Shown here: piece by piece, positions 35,102 to 45,031 of the stretch
Numbering within the stretch: the stretch's first letter is position 1
Layout of the letters: each line of letters opens with the position of its first letter
Assembly (NCBI GenBank): GCA_030688225.1
Contig: JAUYIO010000021.1
Location: 1 to 64,000, forward strand
Source: Nanobdellota archaeon
GTDB taxonomy: Archaea > Nanobdellota > Nanobdellia > Pacearchaeales > GW2011-AR1
Reading direction: 5' to 3'
DNA: 64,000 nt
Made by a program: the position numbers and the translations under genes
The notes under the pieces: model-generated
What the model saw: the letters and a program-made list of their open reading frames with translations, nothing else
Databases searched by the model: none
What the model was told of the DNA's origin: nothing

Positions 35102-37144
35102 ATGAATACATCAGGAAAAATTGCGTTTTTTGAGATTTTTATTTTATTAATTGGGATTGTGGGGATTTCTTGGAGTATTGGAAGTGAGATAAAGGTTGTT
35201 AAGGGGGAGGATTTTTTTGTTTTTAATCAATTCACAGGAAAAGTAGAAAATCTTGGTTCTTCTTCTAATCCTATCCCTGCTACAGCTAAATCTCCTTTTT
35301 CACTTTGGGGGAAGATTAAAGATTTATTTGGATTTGGCGGGGAAGAGACAGCTAAAGCTGTAACTGGAAAGATGGCTTCTGTTTGGAAATCTGCAGAAAC
35401 TATTGGAAGAAATGCAGGGATTGCTTATGGGGTTTATTATGGTTTAAAATTAGGGCTTGATGCTTTCGGAGTTGGAGAAGGAACTGCTGAAGCAACTGCA
35501 ATAGCTGGAAGAAATGCTTATTTTATTGGCAAAACAACTTATGATTTGTTATCAACAGGAACAGGAAAAGCTTTGTTATCAAAAATTGGATTACATGTTA
35601 GTGCAGGAACTGTTGCACTCCCTGTTAGCATAATTGTTTTTTACATTTCATACAAAGAAAAGAAAACAGCTACAATTACTTTTGAATGTAAACCGTGGCA
35701 AGCAGCGACAGGAGGAAATAAATGTGAAGAATGTAATGAACAACTCCTTGGATGCAACGAATATCAGTGTAAGAGTTTAGGTAGATCATGCGAATTAATC
35801 AATAAAGGAACTGACAGAGAAATGTGTGCTGATTCAAATAAAAATGATGTAAGTCCCCCAGTGATAGAAATTTCTGAAGGTTATCTATTAGAAGATTATG
35901 AATATACTTCTCCTACTTCAACAGGAGTTAAAATTGAATATACTAAATCCAGCGACGGGTGCATTCCTTTCTTCAGACCATTTAGTTTTGGATTTACCAC
36001 AGATGAGCCTGCATATTGTAAAATAGATTATCAAAGAAAAGAAAATTTTGAAGAGATGGGATATGATTTTGGGGGAACAAATAATCTAGAGTATAATCAC
36101 ACACATACTTTGGGTTTGCCCGGAAAAGTTTCTTATGAAGCAGAAAACATTACTCTCCCTGATGGATTTGGGAATTATAATCTGTATGTAAGATGCCAAG
36201 ATGCAAAACCAAATACGAATTCTGCAGATTTTGTTTTCAAATTCTGCATTGATAATGGTCCTGATATCTACAAGCCAGAGATTAAGGGAACAAGTATACA
36301 AGATGGGATGCCTGTCGGTTTCGGTGTACAAAAAACATCATTAAATCTATATACAAATGAACCTGCGAGTTGCAAATGGAGTACAAGAGATCAAGCATAT
36401 GAAAATATGGAGCATGAGATGGAATGTCCTACTAGTATTAGTGAAATCAACACACAAATGACCTATACTTGCGAAACAGAATTGGTTGATTTAAAAGACA
36501 AGGAAGACAGCGTGTTTTATTTCAGATGCCAAGATATTTCTCCTGCAAAAAATACAATGGAAATTTCCCATAGATTAACATTAAAAGGAAGTCAGCCGCT
36601 TGTAATTGATTCTGTCGGACCAGAAGGGACAATTAAAGATTCAACAGAATTTGTGAGAGTTAGTTTAACTGCAAAAACATCTGCAGGATTTAATGAAGGT
36701 AATTCAAAATGTTCTTACAGCGAAGATGGTGAAAAATATGTTGAATTTTTTGAAACAGGTTCTCACACACATTCCCAGGATTTGGTTTTGACAAAAGGAA
36801 TTTACAAATACTTTATACAATGTACTGATTTAGCAGGAAATTCTGAAACAAAAACAATCGCATTTGAAGTTGAATCTGATCCTTATGCTCCAAGCATTGT
36901 GAGAGTTTACAAAGACGGAAGCAATTTGAAATTGATAACTGATGAAGAAGCAGAATGTGTTTATACTACTTTTGGTTGCAGTTATTCTTTTGCAGATGGA
37001 ACAACCATAACAACTAGCGACGGTAAAAATCACTTTACTTCATGGAATCCTAAAGCAAATTTCTATATTAAATGTAAAGACACTTATGGAAATGAACCTT
37101 TCCCAAATGAATGCAGCATAACTGTCAAACCATTGAAGATTTAA
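35102..37144 (+). CDS. Surface protein with four Cys-pair Ig-like repeats
   Basis: 680 residues. Hydrophobic helices at about 7-27 and 162-183, with a Gly/Ala-rich part between. After a Cys-rich patch (196-245), four repeats follow (from about 290 to the end), each with an early AxCK/Sx/C strand (DEPAYCKID, NEPASCKWS, NSKCSYSED, EEAECVYTT) and a late YxxCxD (YVRCQD, YFRCQD, FIQCTDLAGN, YIKCKDTYGN). This looks like an Ig-like fold with a conserved disulfide. Extracellular adhesion or scaffold role inferred. Confidence 0.7.
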   Translation: MNTSGKIAFFEIFILLIGIVGISWSIGSEIKVVKGEDFFVFNQFTGKVENLGSSSNPIPATAKSPFSLWGKIKDLFGFGGEETAKAVTGKMASVWKSAETIGRNAGIAYGVYYGLKLGLDAFGVGEGTAEATAIAGRNAYFIGKTTYDLLSTGTGKALLSKIGLHVSAGTVALPVSIIVFYISYKEKKTATITFECKPWQAATGGNKCEECNEQLLGCNEYQCKSLGRSCELINKGTDREMCADSNKNDVSPPVIEISEGYLLEDYEYTSPTSTGVKIEYTKSSDGCIPFFRPFSFGFTTDEPAYCKIDYQRKENFEEMGYDFGGTNNLEYNHTHTLGLPGKVSYEAENITLPDGFGNYNLYVRCQDAKPNTNSADFVFKFCIDNGPDIYKPEIKGTSIQDGMPVGFGVQKTSLNLYTNEPASCKWSTRDQAYENMEHEMECPTSISEINTQMTYTCETELVDLKDKEDSVFYFRCQDISPAKNTMEISHRLTLKGSQPLVIDSVGPEGTIKDSTEFVRVSLTAKTSAGFNEGNSKCSYSEDGEKYVEFFETGSHTHSQDLVLTKGIYKYFIQCTDLAGNSETKTIAFEVESDPYAPSIVRVYKDGSNLKLITDEEAECVYTTFGCSYSFADGTTITTSDGKNHFTSWNPKANFYIKCKDTYGNEPFPNECSITVKPLKI

Positions 37145-37179
37145 AAAAACTTTATTAAGGATATTTCTTTTATTATCTC

Positions 37180-37590
37180 ATGAAGAAAAGAGGTGCATTA
37201 AATTTGTCTTTTGGAATGATTTTTTCAATTTTCCTGATAATCTTTTTCCTGGGGTTTGCATTTTATATCATTCCGAAATTTCTTGGATTCCAAGATGATG
37301 CGAAAATAGGAAGCTTTGTTAATGATTTTCAAAATGACGTGAATAAAATGTGGAAATCAACAAAAGGTTCCCAAGTTGTTGAATATAGCTTGCCAAAAAA
37401 AGTATCAGAAATTTGTTTTGATGAAAAATCAAGAATTTATTTCAACCCATTTGGAAGCGGAGGAAATTTTGATTATTCTGAAACAGAACACTTGGATGTG
37501 CAATCTGATTCCTGTTTTGAAGTTGTTGATGGAAAAATAAGTATGACAATTAAAAAGGATTTTGGAGAGGTTTTGGTGAGGGTTGAATGA
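37180..37590 (+). CDS. Pilin-like exported protein 2
   Basis: 136 residues. KKRGALNLSFGMIFSIFLIIFF: basic leader, G-A, then a hydrophobic helix, similar to the next gene's KKKGALQISF start. A small soluble domain with two cysteines follows. Part of the seven-gene set. Confidence 0.6.
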   Translation: MKKRGALNLSFGMIFSIFLIIFFLGFAFYIIPKFLGFQDDAKIGSFVNDFQNDVNKMWKSTKGSQVVEYSLPKKVSEICFDEKSRIYFNPFGSGGNFDYSETEHLDVQSDSCFEVVDGKISMTIKKDFGEVLVRVE

Positions 37591-37609
37591 AAATTAGAAA
37601 AGTTGTAAA

Positions 37610-38527
37610 ATGAAAAAGAAAGGTGCTTTACAAATTTCATTTGCATGGATATTTGCACTAATTGTTGGAGTGTTTATTTTATTTCTTGCGATTTATGCAG
37701 TTACAAAATTCATAGGAAACGAGCAAGAAATTAGCGACGCTGAAATTGCAAAACAGATAACTGTTTTGATTAACCCTCTTGAAACAGGATTTGAAAGTGG
37801 GAAAGTTACTTCATTAATTCTGCCGGTAGAAACAAGAATATATAACCGGTGTGATAGCATTGGTTCTTTCGGAACACAATCCATTAAAATTGCTCAAAAA
37901 AGTTTTGGAAAATGGACAGATACAAACACAGATATTGAATCACTCAACAAATATATTTTCTCAGAAGAATATGCAGAAGGAAAAAAACTCTATTTATTCT
38001 CAAAACCATTTGAATTTCCCTTTAAAGTTTCTGATTTGATTTATTTAACTTCTTCTGAAAAAGAATACTGTTTTGTAAATCCTCCAAAAGATGTAAAAGA
38101 TGAACTTTCTGAGTTGAATCAAGAAAATTTAATCTTTGAATGCTCTTCAAACAGCATTAAGATTTGTTTTGAAGAAAAAACAGGATGCGATATAATTGTG
38201 AATAAAAATGCAAAATATGTTGAGAAAGATAATACAAAAATTTATTTTGAAGGAGATGCTTTGATGTATGCAGGAATTTTCTCTGACAAAGATATCTATG
38301 AGTGTCAAGTGAAAAGGTTAATGCAAAAAGTTGGGAATCTTGTGGATATTTATCAAGAAAAAGAAATACTTGTCTCAGGAATTTGTGATGCAGAATTATA
38401 TGAAGAATTATCTCAACTGAAAAGTTTAGTAGTGGAGTTAAACAATTCTGATGAAATTTATAAGATAAATAATTTGGCTGAAGATATTCAAAATAAAAAT
38501 GAAAGGGGTACTTGTGCATTATGGTGA
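37610..38527 (+). CDS. Pilin-like exported protein 3
   Basis: 305 residues. KKKGALQISFAWIFALIVGVFI repeats the leader of the preceding gene, so the two are probably paralogues at their N-termini. The mature part has seven or eight cysteines, several close to pairs. Followed seven bases on by the next gene. Confidence 0.6.
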   Translation: MKKKGALQISFAWIFALIVGVFILFLAIYAVTKFIGNEQEISDAEIAKQITVLINPLETGFESGKVTSLILPVETRIYNRCDSIGSFGTQSIKIAQKSFGKWTDTNTDIESLNKYIFSEEYAEGKKLYLFSKPFEFPFKVSDLIYLTSSEKEYCFVNPPKDVKDELSELNQENLIFECSSNSIKICFEEKTGCDIIVNKNAKYVEKDNTKIYFEGDALMYAGIFSDKDIYECQVKRLMQKVGNLVDIYQEKEILVSGICDAELYEELSQLKSLVVELNNSDEIYKINNLAEDIQNKNERGTCALW

Positions 38528-38534
38528 AGAAAAA

Positions 38535-39047
38535 ATGAAAAAGGCTCAGATGAAAATTCAACAAATGGCATTTGTATTAATTGCAATTACTTTGTTTTTC
38601 GTATTGACAGGAATTTTTGTTTTTGCTTTTAAATTTTCAGGATTAAAACAATCTGCAACAGATTTGGAAGAAGAAAATGCATTCTTACTTTCAACAAAAC
38701 TAATGAATTCTCCTGAATTCTCTTGTGGAGAATCTTTTGGAGATACAAGAATAAATTGCGTTGACGAAGACAAGTTAATGGCTCTCAAAGAAAACACTGC
38801 TTATACTAATTCAAATTTTTGGGGGGCCTCAAACATAGAAGTCAGAAAGATTTATCCTGAAGAATCAGAAAAAGTTTGTAATTCTGAAAACTATCCTGAC
38901 TGTAACACTATAAAAATTTATAATCAAGAAGTAAGTGGTTTTGATGTTTCTAATTTTGTATCTTTATGCAGAAAAGCTTTATCGGATGGGAAAGTATATA
39001 CTAAATGCGAACTTGCTAAAATAATAGTAAGTTATGAGAAAAAATGA
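38535..39047 (+). CDS. Pilin-like exported protein 4
   Basis: 170 residues from ATG 38535, chosen because it falls just past the previous stop; the upstream ATG at 38499 would overlap. KKAQMKIQQMAFVLIAITLFF is the basic-A-Q-hydrophobic start. Five cysteines in the mature part. Overlaps the next gene by four bases (ATGA). Confidence 0.6.
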   Translation: MKKAQMKIQQMAFVLIAITLFFVLTGIFVFAFKFSGLKQSATDLEEENAFLLSTKLMNSPEFSCGESFGDTRINCVDEDKLMALKENTAYTNSNFWGASNIEVRKIYPEESEKVCNSENYPDCNTIKIYNQEVSGFDVSNFVSLCRKALSDGKVYTKCELAKIIVSYEKK

Positions 39048-39538
39048 CGAATAAAATCAGAAAAATAAAAAAGGCACAAGAAGAGATGGTGGGATTTGCA
39101 ATAATCATAATTTTGGTTTCAATAATTCTTGTTGTTTTTTTGGGGTTGAGTTTAGGAAACAAAAACGAAATAACAACAGAGAGTTACGAAACAAATAGTT
39201 TTGTTCATTCAACACTTCAATATACTACTGGATGCAGTGATAGTTATGAATATCTCTCAATTCAAAAATTAATTATCGCGTGCTCAAATAATGAAATTTG
39301 CTCAGAGGGAAATAATTCTTGTGAAATTCTTGAGAATAATTTGGGAGAGATTCTTGAAGCAAGTTGGAATGTGGGAGAAGGGAGTAAAAATAAAGGATAT
39401 TCATTAAACATAAGTTCTGATGATGGAGAAATCTTCTTTGAAAAAGAAGGAAATGAAACATTGAACTCAAGAGCAGGGTTCCAGGCTTTCTCAAGAGAAG
39501 GAAATGACTTTGAAGTTTTCTTCACTATTTACTCTTAA
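39044..39538 (+). CDS. Pilin-like exported protein 5
   Basis: 164 residues. KKAQEEMVGFAIIIILVSIILV keeps the early Glu found in type IV pilins (E5-like) after A-Q. Mature domain has three to four cysteines and Asn-rich loops. Last of the set; ends against the convergent regulator gene. Confidence 0.6.
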   Translation: MTNKIRKIKKAQEEMVGFAIIIILVSIILVVFLGLSLGNKNEITTESYETNSFVHSTLQYTTGCSDSYEYLSIQKLIIACSNNEICSEGNNSCEILENNLGEILEASWNVGEGSKNKGYSLNISSDDGEIFFEKEGNETLNSRAGFQAFSREGNDFEVFFTIYS

Positions 39539-39888
39539 AATTTTAGATTTATTGAAATAGTGTCAGAAGTTAGTTTTGGTTTGTGTCTGATTCTATTTTT
39601 AGTAGTTTCTTCTGTTATTTCCACAAACCCAAATCTTTTTAGAAGTTTAATGTCATCTTGCACAGATTTAAATCCTCTTCCAAGTTTTTTTGCAAGATCA
39701 TAAATTGATTGGGGATTCTCATGTTTGATTACATGCAAAATTCTTGCTTTCTCATTGCTCAATAATTGTCTTAATAATTGTATTCCTGAAAAATCATAGT
39801 CTTCTTTACTGGATTTTGATTTTTTAAATATGTTAAAGGCTCCTTTTGATTCAGTAATTGTTATCTCTCTTATTTTTGTTGTCGGCAT
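39535..39888 (-). CDS. Winged-helix regulator, HVO_A0114-like
   Basis: 117 residues. The C-terminal two-thirds forms a winged helix: ARILHVIKHENPQSIYDLAKKLGRGFKSV with the recognition helix at VQDDIKLLKRFGFVEI. The PxSxYxLAxxxGRxxxxVxxDxxxL pattern is that of HVO_A0114-type archaeal regulators. A perfect 11-base inverted repeat 19 bases upstream of its start suggests autoregulation, and it may also act on the divergent S-layer gene. Confidence 0.8.
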   Translation of the reverse strand: MPTTKIREITITESKGAFNIFKKSKSSKEDYDFSGIQLLRQLLSNEKARILHVIKHENPQSIYDLAKKLGRGFKSVQDDIKLLKRFGFVEITEETTKNRIRHKPKLTSDTISINLKF

Positions 39889-39907
39889 CGGTGTTTTAAT
39901 CTAAAAA

Positions 39908-39935
39908 ATATGTAAAAAGTATATTTTTTACATAT
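39908..39935. promoter_or_regulatory. Perfect inverted repeat, candidate operator
   Basis: ATATGTAAAAA (39908-39918), six-base spacer, TTTTTACATAT (39925-39935). Lies just upstream of the regulator's ATG on the minus strand, at promoter distance. No second copy was noticed elsewhere in the window. Confidence 0.5.
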
Positions 39936-40050
39936 CTGTTTTTATTTATAATATATTATATTTTAAAACATCTATCTTAATAAATGTTTGTTTTTTAATA
40001 AAAAATAAAGTAGTTGTAATATGTATTAATAATATAGTGACAGCATAATC

Positions 40051-40271
40051 TTTATAAATAAAACCTATAAAATAAGGGTTTTTATGTGTGAAAAAGGAAA
40101 AATAGGGGAGAAGCTTTTTAAAGAAACTCTGATTCAGTATTATACACCTTACGGTGTTCTATAGGGGATAAACCTAGAGATATTTTAAGGAAATAGTGTT
40201 CCCTATCGCTATTGACTTAAGATAAGTTGTCATAGACAACAATAATATAGGTGAAAGGAGGTATAAAAGAG
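40051..40271 (+). promoter_or_regulatory. S-layer gene promoter and structured leader
   Basis: TTTATAAATA (40051-40060) is a strong TATA box; transcription should begin near 40080. A leader of about 190 bases follows with hairpins ACACC-TTAC-GGTGT (40144-40157) and GTTGTC-ATA-GACAAC (40226-40240), a 26-codon frame at 40084-40164, and the Shine-Dalgarno AAAGGAGGT (40254-40262). The rest of the gap upstream (39889-40050) is AT-rich with only the regulator's repeat. Confidence 0.55.
40084..40164 (+). CDS. Possible leader peptide in S-layer mRNA
   Basis: 26 codons starting almost at the predicted 5' end of the S-layer mRNA (so it could be read leaderless), ending in the first hairpin. Could couple translation to leader folding. 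No homologue known. Confidence 0.3.
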   Translation: MCEKGKIGEKLFKETLIQYYTPYGVL

Positions 40272-42803
40272 ATGAGATTTAATTTCAAAAAAATAGTAGC
40301 TTTAGGAACTAGTGCTTTGATGACTGTATCTGGTATTGGATTTGCTGCTGCTGCAAATTTCCCTGCTCCTTTTGTGAGTGGAGGAAGTGCAAATGTGGCA
40401 ATTGTTTATGGTACTGGAACAGGAGTATCATCATTAGACCTTGTTGAAGCAAGTAACATACAAGCTAACTTACAAACATTCATGACTGGAACAAGTGGAG
40501 GAACTTCATCTTCTGTTGAAGGTGGAGAAGGAGTAATTATTCAAAAATCAAGTGATAATTGGAATATAAGAGACTCTATGTCTAGCTTAGTTTCTACTCT
40601 TGACTATGAAGATTTACCAACTCTTCTTGCAAAAGGAACATATGTTGCAGATGACAACGATGAGTTTAAATATGAACAAAAAATAACTCTTGGGGGAGTC
40701 ACACTGGAACATTTTAAAGATTCTGATTATGAAGATGAAATGGGTCTGGACACTCCAACACCTGTAGTTGGTTTAAAAATTAATTCAAGTGAATTTGTAT
40801 TAAACTATACACTTGATTTTACTACAGATGCTGAATCAGATATTGTAAGTTCTGAACTTGATGATATTGAAGGAAGTGACATACCTTTGTTTGGAAAAAC
40901 ATATTATGTATCTGACTTTGATTCAACTGGAGGAGTTGTTGCTTGTGGTGCTACGTACAATTGTCTTGGTACATTAACTCTTCTTGATTCTGCTGAAATA
41001 GGAAGTGTTTCAGAAGGAGAAACAACAACTATTGCAGGGCATGATGTAAGTATTCAGTTTATGGATAACGACGAAGTAGTTTTCACTGTTGATGGACAAA
41101 GAGCTCCTGCAAGTGGAAAACTTTCTGCTGGAGGTTCTTACAAACTTAATGACGGCTCTTACATTGGAGTAAGAGATATCAGCAAGTTAGAAGTTTCAGG
41201 GGAAATCGGTACTGCTTCATTTAGCATTGGAACTGGTAAAATAGAAATAGTTTCTGGTTCTGAAGTAGAGCTTAATGATGAAGCTATTGACGGAGTAAAA
41301 GCATGGGTTTATAATTCAAGTGGAGGAACATCAACTCTTGCGAAGATGGACAAGATTGTTATAGAATGGAAAGCTGATGAAGAATCATTCATAACTCCTG
41401 ACAATGATGTTCTTGTCCCAGGATTTGGTGGATTAAAATTCACTATGAATGAACTTGTTAGAAACACTGAAGAAGTTGTTAAAGTTGAAAAAGACGGAAG
41501 TAAAGCTATGTCTTTAACTCTTCCTTTGAAAGATGGAAGCGTTACGATACCTATTTTATTTGCTAATTCAACAGGGAACTATCTTGGTATTGGTAAAGAT
41601 AACAATACAAGATTGGCAACATCAGGGAATAGTACAATAAAAATCTATGAAAAGCATAGTGGTGCAGATTGGGACAAATACTTTGTTGCTACGTATAACA
41701 CTTCAGCACAAGGAGAATCTTATGTATTAAGAGTTAATACTGAAGAAGTTACCGGATACAATCAAACCAGAATTGACAAACTTACATCCTCTGGTTGGGT
41801 GAATGGTATTTGTGATGACAAAAGAGCTACAGATGAGTGTTCAATTGGAAATGTTGTTCTTACTATTAATGCAGTTACATATACATCGGGTGGAAACAGA
41901 ACTGTTGATATTGAAGGTGGAACAAATGTAGGTTTCCACACAGCAATAACTGCTGGAGGATTATCTGTATTCTTGCCTTACACTATTAATGCAAGTACTG
42001 CTGCAACAGCTGCAGGTGCTATTAATGTAACACAAAATGAAACAGCTGGTGATGATGGGCTTAAAGATCTTTGGAATGGTGCAACAGCAGGACATGGTTA
42101 TGACACCTTCTGGTTGTCTTTTGATGGTGAAGATAAAGACGACACTATATCTGCTGGAACAGGATTCAATCTAACTATTGACGACACTGGCTCTAGTGAC
42201 TACGATTTGCAAGTTTCACAGATAGATGGTACTGGAACTGGAGGTTCAAGAGGAGAGGAAATTGGAGAAACTGATGTGTATGAAACATACATAGCTGACG
42301 ATGTTGCTCCAAGAATATTGCATAAAGTCCCTTCAAGTGGTGCAGATTCAGCAGAAGTATATTATCCAACAGGTAACTCTGAAACATATGCAGAGATATA
42401 TGTTGCTGAACAAGGTTCAACAATTTCAAGCACAACAACGCCAAGCGGAACAACTTCACTTGGAGAGGTGTTAGTTAAAGATAGCGAAGTAAGCTCTGTA
42501 AGTTCAAAGAACTTGATTGTAGTTGGTGGAAGCTGTATTAATTCAGTTGCTGCAAACTTAGTTGGTGGTGCTTACTGTGGTTCTGCATTCACAGAATCAA
42601 CAGGTGTAGGCTCAGGACAATTCCTAATAAAGAGCTACAGTGGCAAATATGCGTCTGGAAAGATTGCATTATTAGTTGCTGGTTACGAAGTTGCTGATAC
42701 TGTAAATGCTGCTAAATACCTAAGAACTCAAACTGTTGATACTGGCAAAGAGTATAAAGGAACATCTGCAACAAGCGCTGAGCTTGTTACAACAGAAGCA
42801 TAA
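40272..42803 (+). CDS. S-layer protein
   Basis: 843 residues from ATG 40272, chosen over GTG 40251 because the Shine-Dalgarno AAAGGAGGT sits at the right distance. Signal peptide about 1-27 (ends FAAA). The mature start NFPAPFVSGGSANVAIVYG and the closing GKIALLVAGYEVADTVNAAKYL are the paired ends of an archaeal S-layer family found in methanogens and DPANN. It is rich in Thr, Ser, Gly and Asp with few Cys, and has no C-terminal membrane helix. Likely the main surface lattice. A T-rich terminator follows. Confidence 0.88.
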   Translation: MRFNFKKIVALGTSALMTVSGIGFAAAANFPAPFVSGGSANVAIVYGTGTGVSSLDLVEASNIQANLQTFMTGTSGGTSSSVEGGEGVIIQKSSDNWNIRDSMSSLVSTLDYEDLPTLLAKGTYVADDNDEFKYEQKITLGGVTLEHFKDSDYEDEMGLDTPTPVVGLKINSSEFVLNYTLDFTTDAESDIVSSELDDIEGSDIPLFGKTYYVSDFDSTGGVVACGATYNCLGTLTLLDSAEIGSVSEGETTTIAGHDVSIQFMDNDEVVFTVDGQRAPASGKLSAGGSYKLNDGSYIGVRDISKLEVSGEIGTASFSIGTGKIEIVSGSEVELNDEAIDGVKAWVYNSSGGTSTLAKMDKIVIEWKADEESFITPDNDVLVPGFGGLKFTMNELVRNTEEVVKVEKDGSKAMSLTLPLKDGSVTIPILFANSTGNYLGIGKDNNTRLATSGNSTIKIYEKHSGADWDKYFVATYNTSAQGESYVLRVNTEEVTGYNQTRIDKLTSSGWVNGICDDKRATDECSIGNVVLTINAVTYTSGGNRTVDIEGGTNVGFHTAITAGGLSVFLPYTINASTAATAAGAINVTQNETAGDDGLKDLWNGATAGHGYDTFWLSFDGEDKDDTISAGTGFNLTIDDTGSSDYDLQVSQIDGTGTGGSRGEEIGETDVYETYIADDVAPRILHKVPSSGADSAEVYYPTGNSETYAEIYVAEQGSTISSTTTPSGTTSLGEVLVKDSEVSSVSSKNLIVVGGSCINSVAANLVGGAYCGSAFTESTGVGSGQFLIKSYSGKYASGKIALLVAGYEVADTVNAAKYLRTQTVDTGKEYKGTSATSAELVTTEA

Positions 42804-42812
42804 GTCTAAAAA

Positions 42813-42848
42813 TTTATTTTTATTTTTCCCTTTTTTCTTTTTTATTTT
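42813..42848 (+). terminator. T-rich terminator after S-layer gene
   Basis: Runs of T with single A or CCC interruptions, directly after the S-layer stop. Confidence 0.6.
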
Positions 42849-42920
42849 AACTTATATGACGTAAGTCTCTAAAGCAAAGTTTTTATATCTAAAGGATTGT
42901 ATAAATTAATAATCTTTAAA

Positions 42921-43842
<922 letters not shown>

Positions 43843-43919
43843 TAAGTCTTTTCAAAATGTTTCCAAAAAGAATCCTTTGCCATAATAAAACTTATAAAGC
43901 CGAAAGAGAGTGAATAAAT

Positions 43920-44564
43920 ATGGTTAAAAGAGATGAAGAAGAAAATAAAGAAGAATTGCAGAGAGCAAGAGAAGACAAGCAATTAAAGATTTTTTTCGTA
44001 GGAATTTCTTTGGTTGTTGTGGCAATATTTGTTGTAATATTGGTTATTCATGGATTTAAAAATTTTGAACAAGGAGGAGTTACATTTAACGTTGTTAAGT
44101 TTTGTGATACTCAACCATGTTTAACAACATATCAAACTTCTTTCCCAGTGCTCTCTGAGGGTAAGCCTGCAGAATACAATATTTATTTGAGAAATGATCC
44201 GAGGAAACTAAAAGAAGAAATTCCTTTTGAAGGAGTTATAACACTTGATATTCCGTTAAAACAAGTGATAGTGAATATTAGTGATGAAGAGATAATTGAT
44301 TGTAACAAAGACGGGGGAATTGCTATTGGGAACCTTAATAAGATATTTACTATTTCTGGAATGAAAGTTGGAAAAGATGTAAATGCAACATGCGATCCTC
44401 AAGGAAGATATATGTTTATTCAGATAGGGCCTGGAAACTCCACAATTGTTGAACAAACAGGGCCTGCATGTTACACCATCTCTGTGGATAATTGCGAAAT
44501 TCTAAAAGGAACAGAAAGATTTATGGTTGAAACTTTTGAAAGAATTAACAAAGAATGGTTATAA
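43920..44564 (+). CDS. Signal-anchored protein, unknown
   Basis: 214 residues: charged cytoplasmic start, a membrane helix (about 22-42), and an outside beta-rich domain with Cys pairs (FCDTQPC, ACYTISVDNC). Overlaps the next gene by 10 bases. Confidence 0.6.
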   Translation: MVKRDEEENKEELQRAREDKQLKIFFVGISLVVVAIFVVILVIHGFKNFEQGGVTFNVVKFCDTQPCLTTYQTSFPVLSEGKPAEYNIYLRNDPRKLKEEIPFEGVITLDIPLKQVIVNISDEEIIDCNKDGGIAIGNLNKIFTISGMKVGKDVNATCDPQGRYMFIQIGPGNSTIVEQTGPACYTISVDNCEILKGTERFMVETFERINKEWL

Positions 44565-45031
44565 AACTTTTTTACGCGCTTCTTCTTACAATAATGCCTG
44601 TTACAGAATTGAGAGTTGGGCTTCCCTTGGCGATATTATATGCAAGAGAAAACGGAATTCCAATTTATCTAATCTTTTTTCTTGTAGTTCTCTTAAATGT
44701 TCTTGTAATTTTTTTCATTTTTTATTTTTTAGACAACATACATCACGTTTTCATGAAGAGAGGATTTTACAGAAAATCTTTTGGGAATTATCTTAAAAGA
44801 AAAAGGGAGAAGATAGACAAATTTGAAAGAAGATATTCTGAGTTCGGATTTATCGCTTTAGTATTATTTGTTGCTATCCCTCTTCCAGGAACAGGTGCAT
44901 GGACAGGGACATTTGTATCATGGATTTTGGGGTTAGATAGAAAAAAAAGTGTTTTGGCAATAGCTCTTGGTGTTTTAATTGCAGGTATCCTCGTAATGTT
45001 GGGGACTTTAGGAGTTATTGGATTATTTTAG
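44555..45031 (+). CDS. COG2426-type small membrane transporter-like protein
   Basis: 158 residues, four to five membrane segments. It begins TIMPVTELRVGLPLAIL and contains FVAIPLPGTGAWTGT, both signatures of the small multidrug export-related COG2426 family. Transport role is only suggested by the family name; substrate unknown. Convergent with the archaeosortase gene, overlapping by nine bases. Confidence 0.85.
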   Translation: MVIKLFYALLLTIMPVTELRVGLPLAILYARENGIPIYLIFFLVVLLNVLVIFFIFYFLDNIHHVFMKRGFYRKSFGNYLKRKREKIDKFERRYSEFGFIALVLFVAIPLPGTGAWTGTFVSWILGLDRKKSVLAIALGVLIAGILVMLGTLGVIGLF

